Below, piece by piece: positions 1-8,082 of a DNA stretch of 64,000 nucleotides (position 1 is the stretch's first letter; each line of letters opens with the position of its first letter). The stretch lies in the NCBI RefSeq assembly GCF_000814475.1, contig NZ_JSVC01000018.1, positions 1 to 64,000 on the forward strand, read 5' to 3'. This DNA is from Flavihumibacter solisilvae (lineage in GTDB: Bacteria; Bacteroidota; Bacteroidia; Chitinophagales; Chitinophagaceae). The position numbers and the translations under genes were made by a program. Below the pieces are notes generated by a model. That model made no database searches. It was not told where the DNA came from and saw only the letters and a list, made by a program, of their open reading frames with translations.

Positions 1-662
1 TTGAACTTCTTCATCTTATCCTTGAACACTTTCTCAAACTTCTCCAGTTTGGGACGGATAACGAAGTAACAATAAGGCTGCGAGCCGTTGTTCAGGTAAT
101 AATTCTGGTGGTAATCTTCGGCTTCGTAGAAATTCTTGAAAGGCGCGATCTCGGTGATGATGGGATCCTTGAAGGCACCGCTCTCATTGAGCTGCTCCTT
201 GTAGTGTAAAGCTTTCTGCTTCTGCTCCTCGTTGTGATAGAAGATGGCACTGCGGTATTGGGGACCCGTATCATTGCCCTGGCGATTCAGGGTGGTGGGA
301 TCATGGGTCTGCCAGAACACTTCCAGCAACTCATCAAAACTGATCACCTGCGGATCATATACTACCTGGATCACCTCTGCATGGCCGGTATTCTTTTCAC
401 ATACCTGCTCGTAGGTCGGATTCTTTACGTGGCCACCGGAATAACCGGAAGACACCTTATGTACACCGTTCAATTGCTGGAACACTGCCTCTACACACCA
501 GAAACAGCCTGCACCAAGTGTAGCAGTGTCCGTGCTTCCATACGAAGCGTAAGCGACATCATTGCTCATGGTTCTGTTTGGGTTTTCTTTCTGCGCACAA
601 CTGCTGAACAGCTGCATGGCGGACATTAATAATAGGGGGAAATATAGTTTCAGTCTCTGCAT
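1..662 (-). CDS. msrA: Peptide methionine-S-sulfoxide reductase MsrA (lipoprotein form), 3' end cut by window edge
   Basis: Reduces methionine-S-sulfoxide in oxidised proteins. Reading from an ATG at 660-662, the protein starts with a hydrophobic stretch ending in a lipobox (LFSSC, Cys22), so it is probably an envelope lipoprotein. The MsrA catalytic motif GCFWC follows at residues 52-56 (nucleophile Cys53), then SGYSGG, and near the end EDYHQNYY and QPYC, which are typical family blocks. The frame is open to base 1; about 220 residues are visible, so only the extreme C-terminus is missing. No MsrB domain is seen in the visible part. Family identity is sure; the membrane anchoring is inferred from the lipobox. 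Confidence 0.93.
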   Translation of the reverse strand, partial: MQRLKLYFPLLLMSAMQLFSSCAQKENPNRTMSNDVAYASYGSTDTATLGAGCFWCVEAVFQQLNGVHKVSSGYSGGHVKNPTYEQVCEKNTGHAEVIQVVYDPQVISFDELLEVFWQTHDPTTLNRQGNDTGPQYRSAIFYHNEEQKQKALHYKEQLNESGAFKDPIITEIAPFKNFYEAEDYHQNYYLNNGSQPYCYFVIRPKLEKFEKVFKDKMKKF

Positions 663-732
663 TATCTGACAGGTATTATATAATGACAATGCAAGATACG
701 ACTGCATTGCCGGTGTGGAGTTGAAAGTACTG

Positions 733-1188
733 TTAAAGAATATCGAACACTGTAAGCAAGGCTAGCGCAGCTGCAAACAGCCACAAAAATGCCAGTGATG
801 AAAAGAAGATGATGCCTACCACCATCAAAGCAAGGCTGAGCCAGAACTTCCAGGTGAAATTGCGCTCTTTCAGGTAAATCGCCAACGGCGGCACCAGGAT
901 CGCAAGGATGGCCAGCAGTACTACACCTGAAGAATTTTCGTCATCTGTCCCGGCCCTCATTTCCGCGCGGTACTCTTTCAACAATTTTTTAACTGCCCGG
1001 AAACGGCTTTTCTTTTCCTTTTTATCGAGCGCCTTGAAATCGGCTATGGATTGGTCTGCAATTGCCAGCGCGGCGCTATCAGCCTGGGCTGAAGGCACCT
1101 CGTGGAGAGGCTTCACCGCCGCTGCTTTAACATTTGGTTGTATATATGTAATCAACATGACAGCAATGCAGGCAGCCAGTTTCTTCAT
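733..1188 (-). CDS. YqaE/Pmp3-like small membrane protein with signal peptide
   Basis: 151 residues. It begins with a signal peptide (MKKLAACIAVMLITYI), followed by a charged, mostly soluble stretch, then a C-terminal hydrophobic half with ILAILVPPLAIYL and KFWLSLAL, which resembles the Pmp3/YqaE proteolipid signature (PPLAV-L plus FW-NL). The second hydrophobic segment differs from the canonical form. The start at 1188 is chosen because the signal peptide begins there; an upstream in-frame start would run into the promoter of the divergent prfB. Function is unknown; Pmp3 proteins are linked to membrane potential and salt stress. The family assignment is moderate. Confidence 0.7.
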   Translation of the reverse strand: MKKLAACIAVMLITYIQPNVKAAAVKPLHEVPSAQADSAALAIADQSIADFKALDKKEKKSRFRAVKKLLKEYRAEMRAGTDDENSSGVVLLAILAILVPPLAIYLKERNFTWKFWLSLALMVVGIIFFSSLAFLWLFAAALALLTVFDIL

Positions 1189-1229
1189 GGTGTATTTATT
1201 ATGCCTCATGAAAATAAAGCATTTCCCAA

Positions 1230-1237
1230 TATCTTTG
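1230..1237 (+). promoter_or_regulatory. Bacteroidota -7 element (TATCTTTG) of prfB
   Basis: Exact match to TAnnTTTG, ending 8 nt before the prfB ATG. Transcription would start about 3 nt before the ATG, giving an almost leaderless mRNA. No clear -33 TTG is seen at the usual distance. Confidence 0.5.
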
Positions 1238-1245
1238 CAACCGCT

Positions 1246-2341
1246 ATGACACAAGAAAATTTGAAAACATTACGGGAGCGGGTTTCGGTTCTAAGGAGGT
1301 TTCTTTGACGTCGCTAACCGAACTGACAAGATCCAACAAGACAAACAACTGACCCTATCGCCCGGATTCTGGGATGATAACCAGCGCGCAACTGCTATCC
1401 TGAAAGAGATCAAAGTACATGAGTACTGGATCAACCTCTTCAACGAAGTGGAAACGGCAGTGGAAGACTTTGCCGTGCTCTACGAATTCTGGAAAGCCGG
1501 CGAGGCTGCAGAAGAGGAAGTGAAAGTGGCTTATGATACATCGCTCGAAAGGATAGAAGAAGCTGAATTCAAGAGCACCCTCAACCAGCCCGAGGACGAA
1601 CTGCCGGCAGTCGTGCAGATCAACAGCGGCGCAGGCGGAACGGAAAGCCAGGATTGGGCCCAGATCCTTTCACGCATGTACCGCATGTACGGCGAAAAGC
1701 AGGGCTGGAGCGTTACCGAACTCGACTGGCAGGACGGTGACGGCGCCGGTATCAAGAGTGCAACCTTCCAGTTTGATGGTCCATTTGCCTACGGCTTCCT
1801 CAAAGGGGAAAGCGGCGTACACCGCCTGGTAAGGATCTCACCATTCGACTCCAACGCCCGCAGGCACACCTCATTCGCCTCTGTGTTCGTATATCCACTC
1901 GTTGACGATACCATTGAAATTGAAGTGAAAGACAGTGAAGTGAAAATGGAAACTTCACGAAGCGGTGGTGCGGGTGGACAGAACGTAAACAAGGTGGAAA
2001 CGAAGGTGATGCTTACCCACCTGGCGACAGGCATCGTGGTGATCTGCCAGACCGAACGTACGCAGCTGGGTAACCGCGAGAAGGCCATGCAGATGCTGAA
2101 GAGCCGACTCTACGAAGAGGAACTTCGCCGGCGCGAAGAGGCGAAAAACGCTACCAACGCCAGCAAGAAGAAGATCGAGTGGGGCAGCCAGATCAGGAGC
2201 TATGTCTTCCACCCTTATAAAATGATCAAGGACCACCGTACCGATTTTGAAGTCGGCAACGTGCAACCCGTGATGGATGGGGAACTCGATGGTTTCATTA
2301 AGGCCTACCTGATGAGCCAGAAAGAAGAGGAACCAGTTTAA
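1246..2341 (+). CDS. prfB: Peptide chain release factor 2, with programmed +1 frameshift
   Basis: Releases finished peptides at UGA and UAA codons. Codons 1-20 run from the ATG at 1246 to an in-frame TGA at 1306-1308; the protein then continues in the +1 frame from GAC at 1307 to the TAA at 2339-2341, giving 364 residues, normal for RF2. The stop-recognition tripeptide SPF is at about residues 198-200 and the GGQ motif that enters the peptidyl-transferase centre at 243-245. SPF (not PxT) distinguishes RF2 from RF1. It must be annotated as a joined CDS: gene callers would otherwise start it at an internal ATG and lose the N-terminus. Diverges from the Pmp3-like gene. Confidence 0.96.
1294..1309 (+). 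promoter_or_regulatory. prfB programmed +1 frameshift signal
   Basis: AGGAGG (1294-1299), a Shine-Dalgarno-like stimulator, then TTT CTT TGA C. The slippery CTT at 1303-1305 is followed by the in-frame UGA; the SD-to-CTT spacing of 3 nt equals that of the E. coli signal. When RF2 is scarce, slow termination at UGA allows the shift and more RF2 is made. Confidence 0.93.
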
Positions 2342-2387
2342 GTGTTTCACGCAAAGACGCAAAGAAGCGCATATGCCTTCCTTGTAC

Positions 2388-2425
2388 GCCGTAGCTTAAG
2401 CGAAGGCGTAGGCTAAAGCTTCGGC
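2388..2425. repeat. Imperfect palindrome between prfB and pruA
   Basis: GCCGTAGCTTAA at the left pairs with TAAAGCTTCGGC at the right (10 of 12 positions), with a 14-nt loop. No T-run follows, so it does not look like a classical terminator; it resembles a REP-like dispersed intergenic palindrome. No second copy is seen in this window. Confidence 0.45.
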
Positions 2426-2470
2426 AGACGAGGTCAACTAATAACCTAACAGAACTATAAAACAGTAAAC

Positions 2471-4102
2471 ATGAGTTTGGGATATTTTTCTTACCCGCTT
2501 CCGGTAAACGAACCAGTGCTGAGCTATGCACCAGGGTCACCGGAAAAACTGCGATTGAAAAAAGTACTCGCCGAGTTAAAGAAAAAAGAAGCTGATGTGC
2601 CGATGTATATCGGTGGCAGGGCGGTACGGACAGGCAATCGCATTGCATTGAATCCGCCGCACGAAAGAAACCACGTGCTCGGGTACTACCATGAAGGTGA
2701 AGAAAAACATGTGCGCCAGGCTATCGACGCAGCGCTGAAAGCTAAAGAGTCATGGGCAGCGATGAGCTGGGAAACCCGTGCCAATATCTTTCTCCGCGCG
2801 GCCGACCTGATCGCAACGAAGTATCGTCCATATATGAACGGTACCACCATGCTCGGTCAAAGCAAAAATATTTTCCAGGCAGAGATCGATGCAGCCTGCG
2901 AGCTCATCGACTTCCTGAAATTCAACGTACACTTCCTCAGCGAGATCTATAAGCAGCAGCCCATCAGTTCACCCGGAATGCATAACCGGATGGAATGGCG
3001 CCCGCTCGAAGGTTTCGTGCTCGCTATCACTCCATTCAACTTCACTGCGATCGGTGGTAACCTGCCTACATCAGCAGCGATGTGCGGTAATACTGTAGTT
3101 TGGAAGCCTGCACACACGCAGATCTATTCTGCACAGATGTTCATGCGCATTCTGCAGGAAGCTGGATTGCCCGACGGTGTGATCAACCTGATTTATGTAG
3201 ATGGTCCGACCCTCGGCGAAGTATGTTTCAATCACCCAGATTTTGCCGGCGTACACTTCACCGGTTCAACAGGTGTATTCAATACGATGTGGTCCACGAT
3301 CGGTGCCAATATTTCGAAGTACCGTTCTTACCCGCGCATAGTAGGGGAGACAGGTGGAAAGGATTTTGTGATCGCACACCGCAGTGCGGATCCGGATGTG
3401 GTAGCTACAGCGCTGGCCCGTGGTGCATTCGAGTTCCAGGGACAAAAATGTTCTGCTGCATCACGCGCATATATTCCTTCCAACATTGCAGATGCGGTTA
3501 AGAAAAAGCTCGTTGAGCAGATCCAGAGCATGAAGATGGGAAGCGTTGAAGACTTCACCAACTTCGTTAATGCCGTGATCGATGAAAGAAGCTACGACAA
3601 ACTGAAGAAGTATATCGATAACGCAAAGAAAGACCGCAAGGCAAAGATCCTTGTTGGTGGTACCTGCGATAAACGTAAAGGTTTCTTCATTGAGCCAACG
3701 GTTATCGAAACCCGCGATCCGAAGTATGTGACAATGTGCGAAGAGCTGTTCGGACCCGTACTGACGATTTATGTGTACGATGCGAACCAGTTCGAAAAAG
3801 CATTGAACCTTGTTGATACAACTTCTCCTTACGCGCTTACCGGTTCTATCATTGCACAGGACCGCGCGGCTGTAGAGCTGGCAACAAATGTGCTGCGTAA
3901 CTCAGCAGGTAACTTCTATATCAACGACAAACCGACAGGTGCGGTAGTTGGACAACAACCATTCGGTGGTGCACGCGGAAGCGGTACTAACGATAAGGCA
4001 GGATCGATGATCAACCTTTATCGTTGGTTGAGTGCAAGAACAATTAAGGAAACGTTTAATCCGCCGGTTGACTATAGATATCCGTTCTTACAGGAACAAT
4101 AA
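2471..4102 (+). CDS. pruA: L-glutamate gamma-semialdehyde (1-pyrroline-5-carboxylate) dehydrogenase
   Basis: Oxidises glutamate semialdehyde to glutamate with NAD+, the second step of proline catabolism. 543 residues, the length of the stand-alone P5C dehydrogenase family. The aldehyde-dehydrogenase general base lies in the GETGGK block (Glu293) and the nucleophile in QGQKCSAASR (Cys327); NFYINDKPTGAVVGQQPFGG near the C-terminus is the specific P5CDH signature. No proline dehydrogenase domain is fused to it and none lies nearby. Monocistronic: a strong terminator follows 24 bp after the stop codon. Confidence 0.95.
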   Translation: MSLGYFSYPLPVNEPVLSYAPGSPEKLRLKKVLAELKKKEADVPMYIGGRAVRTGNRIALNPPHERNHVLGYYHEGEEKHVRQAIDAALKAKESWAAMSWETRANIFLRAADLIATKYRPYMNGTTMLGQSKNIFQAEIDAACELIDFLKFNVHFLSEIYKQQPISSPGMHNRMEWRPLEGFVLAITPFNFTAIGGNLPTSAAMCGNTVVWKPAHTQIYSAQMFMRILQEAGLPDGVINLIYVDGPTLGEVCFNHPDFAGVHFTGSTGVFNTMWSTIGANISKYRSYPRIVGETGGKDFVIAHRSADPDVVATALARGAFEFQGQKCSAASRAYIPSNIADAVKKKLVEQIQSMKMGSVEDFTNFVNAVIDERSYDKLKKYIDNAKKDRKAKILVGGTCDKRKGFFIEPTVIETRDPKYVTMCEELFGPVLTIYVYDANQFEKALNLVDTTSPYALTGSIIAQDRAAVELATNVLRNSAGNFYINDKPTGAVVGQQPFGGARGSGTNDKAGSMINLYRWLSARTIKETFNPPVDYRYPFLQEQ

Positions 4103-4125
4103 GTCAATAAGTGAATAATATAGAG

Positions 4126-4154
4126 GACGCTCCGCAGTGGAGCGTCTTTTTTTT
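4126..4154 (+). terminator. Rho-independent terminator of pruA
   Basis: GACGCTCC / GGAGCGTC stem with loop GCAGT, followed by eight T residues. Confidence 0.9.
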
Positions 4155-4219
4155 GCCTTAATGTTTTTACTTTTCAATTTTATTGTGTTTCTTGCGCCCG
4201 TAAAAAATCAAGTATTCCC

Positions 4220-4798
4220 ATGAAGAAACTATTTTTAGTTCTAGTGTGTTCGGCTGCGTTAGTTTCAGCCAAGGCACAGGTTGAGTTCGGTGTTAAGGGC
4301 GGTATGAATGTTTCCACTGTCGGTGGCGAAGATTCTGACGGACTGCGTGGAAAGCCTGGTTTCCATCTTGGCGGACTGGTTCGCATCCCCATCACCCAAC
4401 AGTTTAAGATCCAGCCGGAGTTGGTATTCTCCACTCAAGGTGCTATTACCGAAAACACTTACGAAGGCGAAAGGATCAGGTATAACTTCAACTACCTGAA
4501 TATCCCTGCAATGTTCCAGTACCATACTGATTTCGGCCTGTACGGCGAAACTGGTCCACAGCTCGGATTCATGCTTTCTGCAAAGACAAAGCATGATGGT
4601 GATTCACACGACATCAAAGATTCCCGTAACGTACTTGATTTCAGCTGGGGCTTCGGAGCAGGCTATCACTTTACACCACAGTTTGGTGTAAACGGCCGTT
4701 TCAACCTTGGTTTGAGCCGTCTTGATGATGGTGGTGATGCAAGGGCATACAACCGCGTACTGCAGGCTGGTGTGTTCTACATCTTCAACGCAAAGTAA
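4220..4798 (+). CDS. Outer-membrane beta-barrel protein (PorT/OmpW-like), paralogue 1
   Basis: 192 residues with a clear Sec signal peptide ending in KAQ, then alternating hydrophobic/polar strands (VEFGVKGGMNVSTV at the start, VLQAGVFYIF at the end), as in small eight-stranded barrels of the Bacteroidota outer membrane beta-barrel family. Substrate and role are unknown. It is a close paralogue of the next gene (shared start MKK-FLV, FGVKGG/FGVKAG, FQYHT, ETGPQLG, GVNGR blocks), so the pair arose by tandem duplication. Each copy has its own terminator, so they are probably transcribed separately. Confidence 0.85.
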   Translation: MKKLFLVLVCSAALVSAKAQVEFGVKGGMNVSTVGGEDSDGLRGKPGFHLGGLVRIPITQQFKIQPELVFSTQGAITENTYEGERIRYNFNYLNIPAMFQYHTDFGLYGETGPQLGFMLSAKTKHDGDSHDIKDSRNVLDFSWGFGAGYHFTPQFGVNGRFNLGLSRLDDGGDARAYNRVLQAGVFYIFNAK

Positions 4799-4824
4799 TC
4801 GTTACCATAACGTATTGGATTTAG

Positions 4825-4855
4825 CGGGAGGCCTTTTGGTCTCCCGTTTTTTTTT
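4825..4855 (+). terminator. Terminator after barrel paralogue 1
   Basis: CGGGAGGCC / GGTCTCCCG stem (one G-T wobble) with a TTTT loop, followed by nine T residues. Confidence 0.88.
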
Positions 4856-4904
4856 ATAATATGTCCGCGCTTTAACAGTTTATTTTCACATTCTTAAGAG
4901 AGCC

Positions 4905-4925
4905 TGCATACTATTCGGGTATGCA
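4905..4925. repeat. Inverted repeat upstream of barrel paralogue 2
   Basis: TGCATAC and GTATGCA, 7-bp arms separated by 7 bp, 34-54 bp before the ATG of the second barrel gene. Could be a regulator-binding site; paralogue 1 has no matching sequence upstream. Confidence 0.4.
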
Positions 4926-4958
4926 TTACGTTTATAGCATCGCAATAAATTTCTTATC

Positions 4959-5543
4959 ATGAAAAAAGCGTTTTTAGTTTTCTTGTGTGCAGCTGCCATT
5001 GGTACTGCTAAAGCCCAGGTTCAGTTTGGTGTTAAAGCCGGAGCGAATATCGCCAACATCGTTGGTGAAGATGCCGAGGACGCCAAAATGAAGATTGGTG
5101 TTAATGCAGGTGCATTTGCCCGCTTGTCTATCGCTGAAAGCTTTAAAATCCAACCCGAAATCCTGTTCTCAACACAGGGTGCGAAATCCGAGGAAAGCTT
5201 CGCAGGAGAAACATTCGAGACAAAAATGAACCTCAGCTACATCAACGTACCTGTTATGTTCCAGTACCACACTGCTTCTGGTTTCTTTGCTGAAACAGGC
5301 CCTCAACTGGGGATCCTTGCTTCTGCAAAAATGAAAGGCGAAGGTGAATCAGTAGACATCAAGGAAGACCTGAAGTCGATCGACTTCTCATGGGGACTTG
5401 GTGTTGGTTACCAGTTCGCCCAGGGCTTCGGCGTTAATGGTCGTTACAATTTCGGCCTTAGCAACCTGCCTGATGAAGGTGATGGCAAACTTCGCAACGG
5501 CGTAATCCAGGTTGGCGTTTTCTATGTATTTGGTGGAAAATAA
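4959..5543 (+). CDS. Outer-membrane beta-barrel protein (PorT/OmpW-like), paralogue 2
   Basis: 194 residues, signal peptide ending in KAQ, same barrel architecture and same conserved blocks as the gene immediately upstream (FGVKAGANIANIV at the start, MFQYHTASGFFAETGPQLG in the middle, VGVFYVFGGK at the end). The C-terminal aromatic strand is typical of outer-membrane barrels recognised by BamA. The inverted repeat in front and the UUCG hairpin behind indicate its own transcription unit. No ligand can be inferred. Confidence 0.85.
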   Translation: MKKAFLVFLCAAAIGTAKAQVQFGVKAGANIANIVGEDAEDAKMKIGVNAGAFARLSIAESFKIQPEILFSTQGAKSEESFAGETFETKMNLSYINVPVMFQYHTASGFFAETGPQLGILASAKMKGEGESVDIKEDLKSIDFSWGLGVGYQFAQGFGVNGRYNFGLSNLPDEGDGKLRNGVIQVGVFYVFGGK

Positions 5544-5574
5544 CTTCCCGATTAATTTTTTAATCAACAACAGT

Positions 5575-5598
5575 AAATGGGAGCTTCGGCTCCCATTT
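5575..5598 (+). terminator. Hairpin with UUCG tetraloop after barrel paralogue 2
   Basis: AAATGGGAGC - TTCG - GCTCCCATTT, a perfect 10-bp stem. No long T-run follows, but position and symmetry fit a terminator, possibly working in both directions. Confidence 0.7.
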
Positions 5599-5667
5599 GC
5601 ATTTGAATATCTAAGGAAGATGGTACAGGTTGGCGCAGCTTTAGTATTTTAGCGAAAATTTGAATCA

Positions 5668-6189
5668 TTGAAGACCATTCTAACCGGTGACCAGCTGGCA
5701 TTGACAATAAAGAGACTCAGTCACCAGATCCTTGAAAACAATTCCGATCTGTCTGAGGTCTGCATCATTGGCATCCAGCCGCGGGGGGTGTGGCTGAGCG
5801 AAAGGATTGCGCAGGAGATCCGCAGCCTGCGGCCAGAGACTTCGCTTCAATATGGAATTCTTGACATTACGTTCTACCGCGATGACGTGCGTAATAGTCT
5901 GCCCGTAGCCAACCAGACCGATATCCCGTTTTCTGTTGAAAATAAAAAAGTGATCATCATTGATGATGTGCTGTATACCGGTCGCACCATCCGTGCGGCG
6001 CTTGATGCACTGATTGATTTCGGCAGGCCGCGGAAAGTGGAGCTTTGTGTGCTGATAGACCGCAGGTTCAGCCGCGAGCTTCCTATTCAGCCAGACTATT
6101 CCGGCAAGGCGATCGATTCCATCGTTTCGCAGCGCGTGAAAGTTTACTGGAAGGAAAATCATGGAAAGGATGAAGTGGTATTACTCTAA
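5668..6189 (+). CDS. pyrR: PyrR-type pyrimidine regulator / uracil phosphoribosyltransferase
   Basis: 173 residues. A PRTase fold with the PRPP-binding loop IIDDVLYTGRTIRAA in the middle and the family N-terminus MKTILTGDQLALTIKRL. In Firmicutes PyrR binds pyr mRNA and also converts uracil plus PRPP to UMP; whether the RNA-binding role holds in Bacteroidota is not shown here, and I see no obvious anti-terminator hairpin in front of it. The start codon is TTG at 5668: no ATG or GTG in frame gives a complete N-terminus. Followed 19 bp later by pyrB, so co-expression is likely, although pyrB also has its own promoter-like element. Confidence 0.9.
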   Translation: MKTILTGDQLALTIKRLSHQILENNSDLSEVCIIGIQPRGVWLSERIAQEIRSLRPETSLQYGILDITFYRDDVRNSLPVANQTDIPFSVENKKVIIIDDVLYTGRTIRAALDALIDFGRPRKVELCVLIDRRFSRELPIQPDYSGKAIDSIVSQRVKVYWKENHGKDEVVLL

Positions 6190-6193
6190 CGAT

Positions 6194-6201
6194 TAACTTT
6201 G
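6194..6201 (+). promoter_or_regulatory. -7 element (TAACTTTG) in front of pyrB
   Basis: Exact TAnnTTTG lying in the pyrR-pyrB gap, ending 7 nt before the pyrB ATG. It would give a leaderless pyrB transcript independent of pyrR. No -33 TTG seen at the right spacing. Confidence 0.4.
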
Positions 6202-6208
6202 CATCCTA

Positions 6209-7150
6209 ATGCGACTTAGTACAAAACATCTCCTCGGCATTAGAGAGCTTTCCCCCCAGGATATTCAATTAATTTTAGATACGGCCACCCAGTTCAAGGA
6301 AGTACTTCAGCGACCGATCAAGAAAGTGCCTTCCCTCCGCGATGTTACCATCGTGAATCTCTTTTATGAAAGCTCGACGCGTACCCGCATTTCGTTTGAG
6401 CTTGCGGAAAAAAGGCTGAGTGCCGATACCATCAATTTTACTGCGAGCGGTTCATCCGTATCAAAAGGAGAGACCCTGCTCGATACCGTGAACAATATCC
6501 TCAGCATGAAGGTGGATATGGTTGTGATGCGGCACAGTGCCAGTGGCGCGCCGCACTTCCTGGCCAAACACATTCCTGCTGCGATCGTGAATGCCGGCGA
6601 CGGCATCAATGAACACCCGACGCAGGCACTGCTCGATGCGTTTTCGATCCGCGAAAACCTGGGCTCGCTGGAAGGGAAGAAGATCGCGATCATCGGTGAC
6701 ATCATGCACTCACGGGTTGCCCTGAGTAATATTTATCTCCTGAAAAAAATGGGTGCAGAGGTAACAGTGGCTGGTCCGCCTACCCTGATCCCGAAACATA
6801 TGGCTGAAGCTTTTGATTTGAGGGTGGAATATGACCTCCGCAAGGCGCTGGAGTGGTGTGATGTGGCCAACGTGCTGCGGATCCAGCTCGAGCGGCAGAA
6901 CCAGGTGCTGTTCTCCTCGCTGCGGGAATACAACCTGGCTTATGGTGTGAAGCGCAGTATGCTTGACAGTCTAGGTAAAAAAATCCTTGTCATGCACCCC
7001 GGACCAATCAACAGGGGTGTGGAACTCGACAGTGATGTGGCCGATAGTGGCCAGTCCCTTATTCTCCAGCAGGTTGAAAACGGGGTTGCCGTCCGCATGG
7101 CGGTACTGTACCTGCTGGCCGGAAGAGAAGTACAACCAACTACTATATGA
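6209..7150 (+). CDS. pyrB: Aspartate carbamoyltransferase catalytic subunit
   Basis: Condenses carbamoyl phosphate with aspartate, the committed step of UMP synthesis. 313 residues, the usual length. The carbamoyl-phosphate loop STRTR is in YESSTRTRISFE, the substrate motif HPTQALLD follows, and MHPGPINRG near the C-terminus is typical of ATCase rather than ornithine carbamoyltransferase. No regulatory subunit PyrI is adjacent. The stop overlaps the start of coaD by 4 bp (ATGA), so the two are translationally coupled. Confidence 0.96.
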   Translation: MRLSTKHLLGIRELSPQDIQLILDTATQFKEVLQRPIKKVPSLRDVTIVNLFYESSTRTRISFELAEKRLSADTINFTASGSSVSKGETLLDTVNNILSMKVDMVVMRHSASGAPHFLAKHIPAAIVNAGDGINEHPTQALLDAFSIRENLGSLEGKKIAIIGDIMHSRVALSNIYLLKKMGAEVTVAGPPTLIPKHMAEAFDLRVEYDLRKALEWCDVANVLRIQLERQNQVLFSSLREYNLAYGVKRSMLDSLGKKILVMHPGPINRGVELDSDVADSGQSLILQQVENGVAVRMAVLYLLAGREVQPTTI

Positions 7151-7620
7151 AGATCTGCCTGTTTCCCGGAACCTTCGATCCCATTACGCTGGGGCATGTT
7201 GACATCGTGAACCGCGCTTTGCCATTGTTCGACAAGATCATCATCGGGGTCGGCCTCAATGCCGCCAAGGCGCCCATGTTCTCTGCCGAACAGAGACTGT
7301 TATGGATCAGCGAGATTTTTGAAAAGGAGCCGAAAGTGGAAGGTGCGGTGTATGAAGGGCTGACCGTTAAGTTCTGCCAGGAGATCGGTGCCCGGTTCAT
7401 CCTGCGCGGAATCCGGTATGTGAGCGATTTTGAATATGAGAAAACGATCGCGGATGCGAACCGGACGATGGACAAGAACATTGAAACGATCTTTTTAACG
7501 GGCGAGCCCAAGTATACATCTGTCGCTTCCACTATTGTGCGCGATATTATCCGGAACCATGGCGATGTTTCCCAGTTTATCCCTGAAGCTGTATATAAGA
7601 GCCTTCATCAAATCAGCTAA
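7147..7620 (+). CDS. coaD: Pantetheine-phosphate adenylyltransferase
   Basis: Fourth step of coenzyme A synthesis: transfers AMP from ATP to 4'-phosphopantetheine. 157 residues, typical CoaD length. The nucleotidyltransferase motif GTFDPITLGHVD near the N-terminus contains the TxGH signature, and FLTGEPKYTSVASTIVRD in the C-terminal third holds the (I/V)SSTxVR-like block. Starts within the last codon of pyrB (ATGA overlap) and is followed 18 bp later by the thioesterase gene, so it forms part of the pyrR-pyrB-coaD-thioesterase operon. Confidence 0.95.
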   Translation: MKICLFPGTFDPITLGHVDIVNRALPLFDKIIIGVGLNAAKAPMFSAEQRLLWISEIFEKEPKVEGAVYEGLTVKFCQEIGARFILRGIRYVSDFEYEKTIADANRTMDKNIETIFLTGEPKYTSVASTIVRDIIRNHGDVSQFIPEAVYKSLHQIS

Positions 7621-7638
7621 CCATTTAATCGGTTAAAC

Positions 7639-8082
7639 ATGTCCGTGATCTGGCACAATCAATCACTTAACCTTGATGACCTTACCCGGCTCGGTGCCGG
7701 CAATATGGCCGAACACCTGGGTATCGAGTGGGTAGAGATTGGCGGCGATTTTCTTCGTGCGCGCATGCCTGTTGACCACCGTACCAGCCAGCCCTACGGG
7801 TTGCTGCATGGCGGTGCGTCCGTTGTGCTGGCCGAAACCCTTGGCAGCGTGGGTGCGGCGATGTCGGTTGATACGTCGAAGTTCATGGCCGTAGGTGTTG
7901 AGGTGAATGCGAACCATATCCGCAGTGCGCGCAATGGCTTTGTGATCGGAACAGCGAAGCCGCTTCACCGTGGCGCCTCTACACATGTGTGGGAGATCAG
8001 GATCGTTGACGAGAAGCACAAGCTGGTTTGTGTGTCGCGGCTGACCGTTGCGATCTTAAAGCGCACGGACATACCAACTTAA
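7639..8082 (+). CDS. Hotdog-fold acyl-CoA thioesterase (PaaI/MenI-like)
   Basis: 147 residues. The PaaI/YdiI-type motif LLHGGASVVLAETLGS contains the HGG element and the catalytic carboxylate that follows it in this family. Members hydrolyse aromatic or aliphatic acyl-CoAs; the similarity to MenI-type DHNA-CoA hydrolases suggests, but does not prove, a role in menaquinone synthesis. Last gene of the pyrR-coaD run. Its stop codon overlaps the 3' end of the convergent NUDIX gene by 4 bp, leaving no space for a terminator. Confidence 0.85.
   Translation: MSVIWHNQSLNLDDLTRLGAGNMAEHLGIEWVEIGGDFLRARMPVDHRTSQPYGLLHGGASVVLAETLGSVGAAMSVDTSKFMAVGVEVNANHIRSARNGFVIGTAKPLHRGASTHVWEIRIVDEKHKLVCVSRLTVAILKRTDIPT

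Noticed and set aside
1448-2341. prfB as a shorter protein starting at the ATG at 1448
   Set aside because: It would lack the conserved RF2 N-terminal domain, and the frameshift signal upstream restores it completely.
5575-5667. PyrR-responsive attenuator in front of pyrR
   Set aside because: Only the terminator-like hairpin of the previous gene is visible; no alternative anti-terminator pairing or PyrR-binding loop consensus was found.
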